From Sperchopsis tessellata (Eukaryota > Arthropoda > Insecta > Coleoptera > Hydrophilidae): 28,187 bases of DNA. The notes under the pieces are model-generated. The model was not told the origin of the DNA, did not search any database, and saw only the letters and a program-made list of their open reading frames with translations. The translations under genes and the position numbers were made by a program. The DNA is taken from positions 1 through 28,187 of the forward strand of contig JAWQRN010000582.1 of NCBI GenBank assembly GCA_033557685.1. Direction: 5' to 3'. This document shows positions 1 to 10,172 of this stretch, in pieces; the first letter of the stretch is position 1; each line of letters opens with the position of its first letter.

Positions 1-750
1 ATAAGTATTCAATATAAGTAAATAAAAAGATATTGGTGAATTTTATATTAATATTATCATGGAGCGCATTATATGTTTTCATTCCAATTTACCTCCTCTT
101 ATTGCATGTTTCTAGTAGTAGTTTTAGTTTATTGTGTGTGTAGTTTAGAAATCCTAGCATGTTACTGTGTATTGTAGAAATGCCAGACAAGGACGGCAGC
201 AAACCAGTGACACCTACAACATAGAAATTTCTTTCCCAGCTATCAAGTAAGAACACATTAGTAGTTTTACACTTGGTTTGAAGGTAGCTAAATACATCCC
301 TAATAATATCATACTACAAAACAGTGTATGAAAATTGTTATTTCCTTTTCACTGAGATTTTTTACAGCAACCTTCCAACCAAGTTTCTGTTATTAACAAA
401 AAATATTTAGCATGACTTTTTTTCTCTAAGAACACTTTGTTCATTATGATGAACCTTTATTTCGAGTGAAAATTGAACTTTCTTTTAACATTTTCATTCT
501 GTGTTTTTATTGTTTAGTTTTATGTTTAGAATAGTTACCATTTGCATCTGCTTTTGTGATAATAAAAATAATTTCATATTTATTAAGAAATTAATGATAA
601 AATGAAACAGAAATATACATTTATTCAAAGAATTTTAATTTCAATCTTTGCAGAATTAAATTAAAATCAACATTTGAATGTCATGTATTTAGCAACGATT
701 GATATGATGCTTTTGATTGATATGATTTACTAATGATTGTTTATCCATAG
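1..750 (+). other. Intron of the uif-like gene, no recognised element
   Basis: AT-rich sequence ending at the acceptor at 750. No exon with good splice sites, no repeat and no element motif was recognised. Confidence 0.4.
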
Positions 751-941
751 TGATCCAGTCATCAATTCTAATAACAATGAAAGATCTAATGTGCAACAAT
801 TATTAGAAAAACTAATTCTTGAAGAAGATCAATTTGATGTCCATGATATTCTACCAAATACAGTACCTGATCCATCATCATTACTCTTAGAATCAGATTA
901 TGCCTGTCCAGCTGGTCAAGTTGTAATGGCTCCTGACTGTG
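751..941 (+). CDS. uif: uif-like exon: linker and first cysteines of the ephrin-like region
   Basis: The acceptor is TTTATCCATAG just before 751 and the donor is G|GTAAGT at 942. The exon gives 63 codons plus split bases at both ends. It encodes an acidic, Asn- and Leu-rich linker and then CPAGQVVMAPDC, the start of the first ephrin-receptor-like repeat. The ATG at 737 lies in the intron and is not a start. Earlier exons must lie to the left of the window. Confidence 0.75.
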
Positions 942-3900
942 GTAAGTATTGAAACTATACCTATTTATTATACACATTATTCACATCCTGTTCTTACCAG
1001 GATTGAACCTATCTAATAATTACACCCAACCCAAATTTAGCGAAGTGGAAGTCAATATTGTATTCACTATTTTTCTGTAACTTGTTCAATAGTTCTATCA
1101 GGTAGAAATTGGATTTTTTTAATATTATTAAGGTCATTGCACTGAAATTACACCAGTTTAAACCTAATGTGGAATTATATGCATTACTGCAAATTTCAAT
1201 AGATTTGAAAGCCAAGACAAATTTAAAAAATATTTCTGGTGATGATTATTTCAAGATCATAGTTACAGGCTAGAAATTGCCAAGTTTTACCTAATAATTG
1301 AATAACAGTTATGCAATAATAAGACAATACTACATTTTTTACGGATTTACAAATAATGATTCAACAGTTTTAAAGTGTATTTATTTTTAAACTAAGAAGT
1401 TTACTATGACACAAAAATAAATTTTAACATCCATTGCAACAATAGATTACAATATTTATAGCAAATTATATTGGGTACACTATAGGTTCGTAGATTCACA
1501 TAGAACTCCCCGCATGAAGCCCTTTCTGGGAATACTGAGGACTCAATGGGCTATTCTCATGTGGCCTTCGCTGCGTGAAGCATCTAGTACTTGAAGTTTT
1601 TAGTACGTACTCAATTAATCTGGTGCTGTGCTCACTGACGTAGAGATTCAGAAGTATTTTCGTAACAATAAACATTTTTTTTTTATTGGCAGGAGAAAAT
1701 ATCAAAACAATTCAATTTCATATGCATATATATAGAAAAAATAAATTATTTCTTCTGCCAACAAGTTCTTAGATCAAGTAATCTGTAAGAAACAGATGCC
1801 CTGCTCTACCCCTGGAACCTGCTTGACAACACATAAATTGATGTTACGAAACTACGGAGGAGTGTACATCACTAAGACCCATTTCAGAATAGTTTAGTCC
1901 TCGGTCGACCGTACCAAATGTGATGAGATGCTCGTCCAACCGAAACCGCTCCAGTTATATAAAATGGTGGGTCCTGCCAGTGGGGCCCAGTACAATTTAA
2001 TGTCCTGCTACAGATTTGTGATGATCCAGTGGGACACACATACACATACAATTAAATATAACCACTAGAATACAATTGTATAATTTATTATTGAATTAAT
2101 GTAAACTAAGCACTTTAAAACAAATACATTTTAAATTTGTTGAACTTTTTTGTGAACCCGTAAAAACATCAACATAAAACAGATACAGTATACTTAAACA
2201 TTATATTGCCTGGGGTGCACCAACAATAGCAATGGCTTAAGGGGCATTTTCAAGGCGAGTGATATTACTTCAATGAATAAATTCACTGCACTGACAGTGG
2301 ACGAAACGTTGGCACTTGTCAGAGTCTCTACACGGTTTCCACCTGGAAGTCTATTACATTTAATGGCTTAAGGTCACTTCTATTATGTGTTGGGTTTATT
2401 ATGTTTAAGCTGTATAATCTTCTTAAAAAGTTTCAAAACACTTCGTCACTCAAAATGTCTAATTTTATTATATTTCAGTCCCTTGTGCAATTGGAACATA
2501 CTATGATAAGGATACGAAAAGTTGCAAAGCCTGTCCTTTGGGAATGTACCAAAGTGAAGGTGGTCAACTGCAATGTTTATCATGTCCTGTCATTGCTGGT
2601 AGACCAGGAGTTACTGTAGGACCAGGAGCAAGAACAGCAGCTGACTGTAAAGGTAAATTATTTATTATTTTTCCATAAGCGGTCCTATTACTTAGGCATT
2701 GTGATAAACTATTAATCGTACAGATTTACAAGTTTCTAGCACTAGTATTTTAAATTTTTAACACATAATTATGCAAATATTATGGTGCAGGTATATTAAA
2801 TATATTATAAAGTTTAAATTATTTATATTTTTTAGAACGTTGTCCTGCTGGAAAATACTTTGACCATGATGCTGGGCTATGCCGAAGCTGTGGACATGGT
2901 TTCTATCAACCACAAGAAGGTTCATTCTCGTGTCACATTTGTGGTTTAGGTAAAACAACTAGAACAAATGAGGCAGTATCTGTCAAAGAATGTAGAGATG
3001 AATGTGAAACCGGTAAACAGCTTGGTGTTGATGGTAAATGCGAACCATGCCCCCGTGGAACCTACAGACTGCAAGGTGTACAGTCTGCTTGCCAGAACTG
3101 CCCACTTGGAAGAACTACACCAAAGAATGGAGCCACAACAGTTGAAGAATGCTCGTTACCTGTTTGCACTCCTGGAACTTATTTGAATGGTACTATCAAT
3201 AGTTGTGTGCCATGCAAGAAAGGATGGTATCAACCAAATTCACAGCAAACAATTTGCGTACAATGTCCACCAAATACCAGTACCAAATCAACCGCAGCCG
3301 TAAGTAAAATTCATTATAACTCACAAAATATCTTCATTTATAATTTATAAAATAATAATTTAAACTCAACATACTATAAAATAAAAAATGCCACTTCTCA
3401 GGATGAGTTTAATAATGCCTTTCTACCTATAAAGAAAAAAATTATTATGACATACTGCGTTTATATTTGATTTATAGGCATAGACCTTACAAAGGATATT
3501 TCCATTTGAAAAAAAATATAACATCAACTAAAACAAGAAACCAAACATTTTTTGACAGTAATATTACACACATACAAAATACTTCTCCAGAGAAATAATA
3601 TCTCCTTCTAGCAAACATTATCTCAAAGAAACATTTAACATTTGAGTCTGAATTTCCATTAAGAACACTAAAACAATCTAGTGGTACAGAATATGTAAAT
3701 TTTAACTCTTATCTTGCTTTATAGTTGACAAACACGTCTCCACAACCATTTAATAAACTAAGATTTTTCTTCACGTATATTATTTACACAGTAATTTGCA
3801 ACTCTTGAAAGATTTCTTTGCACAAAATTTCTCACTACGGGTGACATCAGTGGCCAAAGACCCATGTTAAGCTTAGGAGTCATTCAGCCATATATATTTA

Positions 3901-6900
3901 TAAATAGATTGGCCAAATTGTACTAGTGGTGGGCAAAAAAGAAAGCAACCGCTTTTTAACAATAAAAGAGTTTCTCTAAATTACCCCTAATAAGCAGTTA
4001 CCTGTTTCAAAACAAAGACAAACAGTTTAGACCTTACACTAAATGCCGTGTGAACAATTGACATCTGGACTGGTCTATTTTTGCAAGGGGCCTACTTTTT
4101 CCTAGTTAATCCACTGCATAGATGATTTTCACCAACAATGAAATTAGGCGATATCTCATTAGCACTAAGCACTTTCCTCATTTATCCAAAATGAAAACAG
4201 TTTGGGGCAATATTTATTTTTAATGCAATTAAAAAAGTTACTGAAGATGATAAGTAATATGATAAAAACAAATTTGATTGGTCTTCTTGGAGTTCGAGTT
4301 TAAATAATTTCGGAAACCACCTTTCTACTGGTATATTGGGTTTACCACATAGTTGTCTTATAGTATTTAAACCAAAATAACCAGATATTATGGTTCACAC
4401 ATGTAATGATAACCAATAATTAAGAACTGAATTTAATACAGAACAATTACAGAAACAAGTAGCAATATTTTTTTTTTTAATTAATAGATTGTAAGTTGTC
4501 AAAGAAAATTATACTCCTGTCCAAATTAAACCCATGGGAATTATTTCCTATTCCCCAAAAATTTACTGGAAATCTTTTTTGCTGCTCAACCAACCGGTCA
4601 AAGTTTAAGCAATGTTATATTGGAGAAGTGTTTCTGGATGGAAAGCTCTAAAAAGTGCCAACCTTCCATCCACTGCTATGATGTTACTTCAACAAACGAA
4701 CTCAATATAATGCCTATACCTGTTTTCTCCCAAAAACATCTTCCTATACATAAGGACCGCATGTCAATTTTCCATTAATTTAGTATTTATTCAATCTCTG
4801 TGGGAATTATTTGAATCACCTACTTCAATTACACAATGCTTTTATTGAAATAAAAAAAGAAATTAATGAGATACTGCAATTTCACTAAACCATCCTACTC
4901 TAAAATTGAAATATCCCAATTTAACCTCAATGAATATTAGCAATATATAAGCTATTTTTATACGACTGATTCATATATTATACTATATTACATCATATCT
5001 AAACAGGTAGATGCTAAGCTTCATGAGGAAAATTTCCACAAAAACTAGAGTTTGAGGACAATACTATATCCTCTTTCCTCTTCCACCTTCTGAACTATAA
5101 AATTTGATGTGTGCATCTGGTTAAAAAATGTATACTTCATTATCTAAGAACTAAATTTCTACAGACTTGGTTGGATGAATCAATTTATTTGTGATTTTTT
5201 TTTTCAGACAAGCAAAGCTGAATGTACCAATCCATGTGACACAAAAGAACCTGGTTTGCAATGTCATAATAATGCTTTGTGCATTCTTGATCCTGAAACA
5301 AGTGAATTCGACTGCGAATGTAAAGTAGGATTTAATGGAACGGGCAAAATGTGCACAGGTAAAACTATTATTTATATTTTCATGTATGAAGACCTTATAT
5401 AACCAATATTATTTTTAGATGTTTGTGAAGGATATTGCGAAAATGAAGGCAATTGCGTTAAAGATGTCCGAGGTCAACCATCATGTAGGTGTATAGGAAG
5501 TTTCACTGGCAAACACTGTGCAGAAAAATCAGAATTTGCATATATTGCTGGTGGTATTGCTGCATCTGTGATTCTTATTATATTTATTGTTCTACTAATA
5601 TGGATGATTTGTGCTAGGTAAGATACCAAAAATGTATTTTATATAAATAATATAGTGGATAGAGTGGGCTGTTGGATTTGTTCCATCTTAAAGTTTCCAC
5701 ATATAATCTTCTATAATAAATTCTACCTCGGCTCCATTCATATCACCTATTTTTAAATTATTACCTCAGTTTAATATATGGTTGGTTATGAAAAAAAGAT
5801 TAAATTTCATACACTATGAAAAGGTGTGGCTGAATGGATATTTATTAGATATTATATTTTCTATTAGTAGTCCTAAATATCGTTGCACCTTATTACCACT
5901 AAATAATTACATAGAAATTGATAAATAGATACAATTATTCTATTATGTATTACATTAATTTTGCTATTTATTACATTAAAACCATAGCCGTCTTGTTCAC
6001 TCAATGGCTAAGTACTAGGCTACTAAGCATGGGGTCTCGGGTTTGAGACCCAGAGGTGGTCTGTTTTTGTGATTAGGGAAAAGCCTTTGTGATGCTCGTC
6101 TTCCGGGAGGGATGTAAAACTGTGGGTCCTGTGTATTGTAAGTAAAATGAAGACTGTGCATGTAAAAGAATCCAATTCCAGTCAGAATACTGGATGCGGC
6201 AAAATTCTCAGATGTAGATTCCCTGGCGCAGGTGACTGGCCATAGCCGACGTTAAATAAACAAATATTAAAATTATATATTTTTACCAGCTATGGTGTGC
6301 ACAAAAACTCATTATTCCCAAGTAGGGCTATAGCATATGTCATTAATTTTTCTTTCTATATTTCAAGTAATAAAGTGTTATTGACATTCTGGTTAGTAGT
6401 ATAGGCTTACATTATAAGCTATTATCCAATATACTCTCAATATTGTTTCTCATTTTCTTCACACTCTAATTATTTGGTTGGAAATGACAATACATTATAT
6501 CGCTCAAAATTGAATTCATATATGCAATTAGATGAGTATTTCCTATATTTAAAGAGAAAGACAAAAGAAAGTGCAAAAACTACAGGGAATATCTCTCATC
6601 GGTGTACCTGGAAACTTATATAAAAAATAGTAGGAGGAAGACTAGGAGAAACAGTTGGTCCACTGATTGAGGATGAACACAGTGGCTTTCGGTCAGGGGG
6701 GAGCACTCAGGACCTCGTTTTCGTACTGAGACAAGTCCAGGAGATATTCTTAGGATAGGACAAGCAAGCATTCTTATGTTTCATTGATTTGGAGAATGCC
6801 TTCAATAGCATACAGAGGAGTGTGTATGGAGAATTCTTCAAAGGAGGGGAATCAAAAAAAATCTTCTAATGGCAATGAAAAGCATGTAAACAACAACAAG

Positions 6901-9900
6901 TGCTACAAATAAAAGGTCAGAGGAATTTTGTGTAGGACAAGGATTGAGGCAAGGAGGAAAACTTAACTATTTTCTCTTCACAATGCTAATGGATGAAGTT
7001 CTGAAAATTTGTAAGGAAGAGACATTACAACTGAATATGGGTTAGAGAAATTTGCAGATGACATGGTTATATAACCGTATGGGTTCAGAGAAGTGTAGAT
7101 GTCTAAAACAGAGACTTGAGGTTGAGAAATATGAAGATAAATGTTAATAAGACAAAAATAATAATAGTGAGCAGGTCGAGAAGGGATGTAAGTATAACAA
7201 TAGACAATCAGCAGGTTGAACAGGTGCAGATGGAGAAGAAGTTGAAGAAAAATGGAGGATGATGTGAGCGGTAGACTGCAAAGTGGAGCTGGTCTCTTAC
7301 ACTTTCTAAAAGTTTTTGGGAAGAAGGGAGGTAAGCTAAGAGATAAAAATGTCGTTTTATATGACCATATATATCCTAGTCTTAATACATGGTAGTAATT
7401 CGTGGATACTTATGAAAAGGCATAAGAGCAGAATTAAAACAGTGCAGATGAAGTTTCTGATTAAGACATGGGATAAAATGGTGGTCAGGTTTATTGACAA
7501 GAAAGGAAGTGATTGGGAAGTAGCAAAGAGATTAACTCATGTGAGGCAGGGATGGTATGAGGTCTGTAAGGAAGGTTGGAACTGAATAATTGTATATAAC
7601 ATTTACACCTTACAGTTGTAGAAGAGGAACCGATTATGTATTTATGTATGAGTGTATCCAACATTCCCTTCTTTAGTATACGTTCACTATAAGCTATTTT
7701 CTATTATTTAAACCATTCACTAGACAGTACTCTGTAAGATGCTGTCATCTTGTCACATAACGCAGTATATTACTACAGATCTATGAAAGCAGTGGTAAAA
7801 ATCCAAAAGATGTCCATACTTCAAAATACTTTTCATTCCATATAAAAAGGTTTTCGATTATTCTAAAATCATTTTCTTAATATAATTTCGCCTAAGACTC
7901 ATCTAATGTTAATAACATAAATATTATAATAAAAAAGGATCTTTTTGCTACCTACTACCCCACTGTTTAATTCAGAACCATATATAATTATTTTCACTTT
8001 TCTTCAAATATAGAGTGAAATAATGCAATTGACTAGTATTAATTTAAAGCTTTGGTTTTGGGTTAAAATGTAAGCATTTGTTAATGTAATTTAATATTTG
8101 TAGGGCAAATAGAAGAAAGGAACCAAAGAAATTGTTGACTCCAGCAACAGATCAAAATGGATCTCAAGTTAATTTCTATTATGGAGCACCTACACCATAC
8201 GCAGAAAGTATAGCTCCAAGTCATCACTCAACATATGCACATTACTATGATGACGAAGAAGATGGATGGGAAATGCCAAACTTCTATAATGAAACATATA
8301 TGAAAGAAAGTTTACATAATGGAGCTAATGGAAAAATGAATAGCTTAGCAAGATCTAATGCTAGCATATATGGAACAAAAGATGATTTATATGACAGATT
8401 AAAACGACACGCTTATTCAGGGAAAAAAGGTAAATTCTATATCTAATTCGATTAACTCTATTAAAAATGCATGAAAAAATGTCATATTAGTATGTTATAA
8501 TTCTTAGAAATAACTGTTCAATGTTCTTAGAGGTACACAGCTAAATGCCTTTTCTCTAGGCAAAACTACGTCATTAGTTTTACAGACAGTGCTTGTTTCT
8601 TGTAGGGACTGTGTTCATGAATTACCATACACGAAGTAAATATACTTTAAGCGTACAGAATTATCATAATCCACTGCAGGACAGAGATCTGACCAAGTTC
8701 CTTCCACTCGACATGAGTGTGCGCTCTCCTCATTAACATAACAATTTCTAACTTCTCTGTCCCACTTGTCATTTAGTCCTACATGGTTAATTCCCTTGAC
8801 CATCGATGATCTGTTTACTTTTCAAGATGTCTTGCTCATTTCCGCTTCTGCATCTTCACCTTCCCTATAACATTCCTAACCTTAATCTCAAACCCATCAT
8901 ACATTTCTTAATCAGTTTTTCTCTTGTTTGGAGCTTCTGAATATACGAGGCAAAACATATTAATCAAAGATGTAAAGGAACCTACGGCTTAAGTATGTTG
9001 CTTAGACATCCACTTGTACTCCATGGAAGCTTTGTTGTATAGCCAACTCATAGAACACCACTTACACTTTAGTATGATTCATCCTAAGGTCTACATTTTT
9101 AGTTTCTGAATCTAAATCAATCATTTATTGTTTTAGTTTATGGATGCTGTGTGCAAATATCACAATATATCGGTAAATTTGAAGTAGTTAAGAAATTTCC
9201 CATTCACTTGTATGCCCTTGTGTTCCCAGCGTATTTCTATACATAACATATATTCCAGACCTGCAGTGAACAACCTTGGCAATATGGTGTCAAATTGTCC
9301 AACAGCTTTTGTAAAGTCTCATGTAGCTTTAAATCTTTATTAATATAATTAGGAGTCATTCAAAGAGATTGTAACATATCCTTGACTGGAGGTAGTAAAC
9401 ATCGTAATTTATAAATGCCTCAAAACGAGTACAAATTTTTAAAATTACAAAAGTACCAAATTTACCATCAGCTACGTTTAGAGAAAGTGTGTCATAAATA
9501 TGTTAACCTGAATTATTGAAAGAATTTTAAAAGGTTGTAGGTTAAATACGCTCTGCCAGTATATGTAACTTTTAAAAAATTTTAAAAATTTTACAAAATT
9601 ATAATAAGAACTTTTGCGAATATTTACTTACATATCTGAAACTATAAATTAAAAACTCTTTATACTTCTTCATGTGTAGTTATGCCCTATTAGTTCTTTT
9701 GAAATACATATCTAACGTTAAAAATTAATAATAAACGCCTCAAATATTTTAAATAAATTTAATATCAACCTCAATTAAATGTTTTTCTATTTAAATTTAT
9801 TTTAATATTTTTTTTTTCTCAAAACCAAATTGTAACATAAATATTGGAGAGTTTCATAAAAAATATTACTTTTAGAGAGCAGCTAGGATGGAATCTATAC

Positions 9901-10172
9901 GAGAAATAATTAGCTGGGCAATCATCAATGTATTCAAACCTCCACAGAAACAAGAATAAGCTTAAGGAATATCATAGTTCTTGTATATAATTAAATAACT
10001 TATAGTTAGCCGCATGTAAACCTATAACTTAATGTGCAACGACAAGTCACAGACAATCAGAAATTGTAAAATCCTGTAACTATTTTACCAACTGTTTACA
10101 TTTAATAATACTGTATTAAATATTTATTTTTTATTTTCAGACAAGAGTGATAGTGACAGTGAAGGGCAATAA
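751..10172 (+). CDS. uif: Uninflatable-like single-pass membrane protein, C-terminal 511 residues (7 exons, 5' end outside window)
   Basis: The coding exons are 751-941, 2479-2652, 2836-3299, 5208-5358, 5419-5617, 8104-8429 and 10141-10172. All junctions are GT/AG and the reading frame is kept throughout, ending in TAA. Domain order, counted from the first full codon: a linker (1-55); cysteine-rich GCC2/GCC3 ephrin-receptor-like repeats (about 55-280) with recurring CP.G.Y and C..CP patterns; two EGF domains (about 281-325 and 329-360); a hydrophobic helix (about 369-390) followed by basic residues; and a tyrosine- and acid-rich cytoplasmic tail ending DSDSEGQ. In Drosophila, Uninflatable is an apical membrane protein of tracheal epithelium that modulates Notch signalling. 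The name is inferred from domain order and the tail; another large EGF/CUB/sushi receptor is the alternative. The domain reading is firm, the ortholog name less so. Confidence 0.72.
1486..1690. repeat. Unidentified GC-enriched island in the intron
   Basis: This block is clearly less AT-rich than its surroundings and ends in a run of T. It has short open frames on both strands, but none matches a family I know. It may be a piece of an unrecognised mobile element. Nothing ties it to the host gene. Confidence 0.25.
1850..2040 (+). repeat. Possible relic related to the SINE at about 6 kb
   Basis: The block shares the 10-mers GATGCTCGTC (1927-1936) and GTGGGTCCTG (1967-1976) with the SINE body at 6091-6100 and 6122-6131, in the same order and strand and with similar spacing (30 versus 21 bases). 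It ends near a short CACATACACATACA tract. No clear A and B boxes are left, so this is tentative. Confidence 0.35.
2243..2361 (+). mobile_element. Short Penelope-like terminal-repeat fragment with 12-bp target duplication
   Basis: The 119-bp insert is flanked by perfect copies of AATGGCTTAAGG at 2231-2242 and 2362-2373. Its second half (about 2294-2361) matches, on the opposite strand, the right edge of the window (28076-28187): the shared parts include ACAGTGGACGAAACGT, CTCTACACGGTTTCCACC and CTATTACATTT. The copy here lacks about 33 bases present in the other. The family call comes from the GIY-YIG remnant next to the second copy. Confidence 0.7.
2479..2652 (+). CDS. uif: uif-like exon: ephrin-receptor-like repeat
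   Basis: The acceptor is TATATTTCAG and the donor is AAAG|GTAAAT. The frame begins with two bases that complete the split codon of the previous exon. The translation contains VPCAIGTYYDKDTKSC, then CPLGMYQSEGG and C..CP, which is a GCC2/GCC3 repeat. It ends AADCK, ready to continue into the next repeat. Confidence 0.82.
2836..3299 (+). CDS. uif: uif-like exon: three further ephrin-receptor-like repeats
   Basis: The acceptor is TATTTTTTAG and the donor is GCC|GTAAGT. The exon holds 154 full codons with cysteine spacing repeated about every 50 residues: CPAGKYFDHDAG, then CPRGTYRLQG, then CTPGTYLNG and CKKGWYQPNS. These are extracellular GCC2/GCC3 modules. The exon ends in phase 0, so it can be joined directly to the exon at 5208. 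Confidence 0.85.
3300..5207 (+). other. Large intron of the uif-like gene
   Basis: Mostly featureless AT-rich sequence. The one thing recognised is an antisense transposase relic at about 4265-4700, listed separately. The acceptor end has a long T tract (about 5196-5204). Confidence 0.6.
4265..4700 (-). pseudogene. Decayed piggyBac-like transposase fragment (antisense to uif-like gene)
   Basis: Minus-strand pieces appear in the order expected for the C-terminal half of piggyBac transposases: LLQYNIA then TLTG after a stop, a frame change to EQQKRFPVNFWG and HGFNLDRS (about 4510-4590), then a 30-codon open stretch with TIISGYFGLNT, GKPNIPVERWFPKL and FKLELQEDQ (about 4270-4390). These parallel the family's LVGT..NKREIPPEF region and its later hydrophobic INA helix and FLK..LEL block. 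No terminal repeats were found. The call depends on weak but collinear resemblance. Confidence 0.42.
5208..5358 (+). CDS. uif: uif-like exon: EGF domain
   Basis: A long T tract and TTTTCAG precede the exon; the donor is ACAG|GTAAAA. Six cysteines follow EGF spacing, with CHNNALC and CECKVGFNGTGKMC. The Asn and acidic pattern is partly like that of a calcium-binding EGF. Confidence 0.85.
5419..5617 (+). CDS. uif: uif-like exon: membrane-proximal EGF and transmembrane helix
   Basis: The acceptor is ATTTTTAG and the donor is AG|GTAAGA. The EGF part reads CEGYCENEGNC through CRCIGSFTGKHC. It is followed by about 22 hydrophobic residues (IAGGIAASVILIIFIVLLIW) and then CAR. This places the earlier exons outside the cell and the later ones in the cytoplasm. 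Confidence 0.88.
5984..6262 (+). repeat. tRNA-derived SINE
   Basis: The head carries a box A-like TGGCTAAGTACTAGG (6005-6019) and a box B-like GGTTTGAGACC (6040-6050), at the spacing of an internal RNA polymerase III promoter. A tRNA-unrelated body of about 190 bases follows and ends in an A-rich tail (AAATAAACAAAT). CCATAGCCG occurs at both ends (5982-5990 and 6240-6248). No clear target duplication is seen. Confidence 0.7.
6535..7600 (+). mobile_element. 5'-truncated, decayed non-LTR retrotransposon (LINE)
   Basis: Plus-strand reverse transcriptase motifs appear in order across several frames: KCKNYRE near 6575, HSGFRSGGSTQD near 6685, FIDLENAFNS near 6785, the active-site FADD at 7051-7062, MKINVNKTKI near 7135, and HGSNSWILMKRHKSRIKTVQMKF split from it by a deletion (the open frame is 7349-7585; seen parts are HGSNSWILMKRHKSRI and TVQMKF). 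Only the RT to C-terminal part is present. The perfect 11-mer TATAAGCTATT at 6413-6423 and 7688-7698 may be the target duplication. The clade is not certain; it resembles the endonuclease-RT family seen again at 26-27 kb. Confidence 0.8.
7349..7585 (+). pseudogene. C-terminal fragment of LINE ORF2
   Basis: An open stretch of 78 codons with GSNSWILMKRHKSRI, the decayed form of the Y-G-E-T-W motif that follows the RT domain in LINE ORF2. The segment before it has lost bases relative to family spacing. It is part of the element at about 6535-7600 and not a host exon. Confidence 0.7.
8104..8429 (+). CDS. uif: uif-like exon: cytoplasmic tail
   Basis: The acceptor is ATTTGTAG and the donor is AAAG|GTAAAT. 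It begins with the basic stop-transfer stretch ANRRKEPKK. The rest is rich in Tyr, Asn, Ser and acidic residues, including HYYDDEEDGWEMPNFYNETY. No catalytic domain is visible. The many tyrosines suggest docking sites, but that is inference only. Reading past the donor meets a stop within a few codons, which supports the splice. Confidence 0.82.
8430..10140 (+). other. Last intron of the uif-like gene
   Basis: The first half holds an antisense LINE relic (about 8640-9320). From about 9370 to 10140 it is very AT-rich and nothing further was recognised. Confidence 0.6.
8640..9320 (-). pseudogene. Antisense RTE/BovB-type LINE reverse transcriptase relic
   Basis: Read on the minus strand from high to low coordinate. 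LPRLFTAGLEYM (about 9250-9290) is followed by IEIRWEHKGIQVNG and KFLNYF (9181-9240), then FTD and, after a one-base frame change, IVIFAHSIHKLKQ, which is the position of the ADD active site (about 9130-9180). Next come DLRMNHTKV (about 9090), HRWSRELT (about 8800) and VEWKELGQ then LQWI (about 8665-8710). This order matches the RT domain and C-terminal tail of RTE-type ORF2. Stops and shifts are frequent. The endonuclease part is absent. Confidence 0.78.
10141..10172 (+). CDS. uif: uif-like terminal coding exon
   Basis: The acceptor TTATTTTCAG ends at 10140. Split codon GAC is followed by KSDSDSEGQ and TAA. This nine-codon exon continues the frame from 8429 exactly. The acidic serine stretch is a plausible casein-kinase target (inference). 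Confidence 0.72.

Larger units (their letters stand above)
942..2478 (+). other. Intron of the uif-like gene with repeat-like islands
   Basis: Apart from the less AT-rich islands at 1486-1690 and 1790-2060 and the small insertion at 2243-2361, listed separately, the intron is plain AT-rich DNA. Confidence 0.55.
5618..8103 (+). other. Intron of the uif-like gene carrying a SINE and a LINE fragment
   Basis: The SINE (about 5984-6262) and the LINE piece (about 6535-7600) fill much of this intron. The remainder, 5618-5980 and 7700-8103, is AT-rich with nothing recognised. Confidence 0.65.

Noticed and set aside
737..750. ATG at 737 as the start of a small protein
   Set aside because: It lies upstream of a clear splice acceptor; the frame is that of the exon, and the product lacks its stop in the spliced form.
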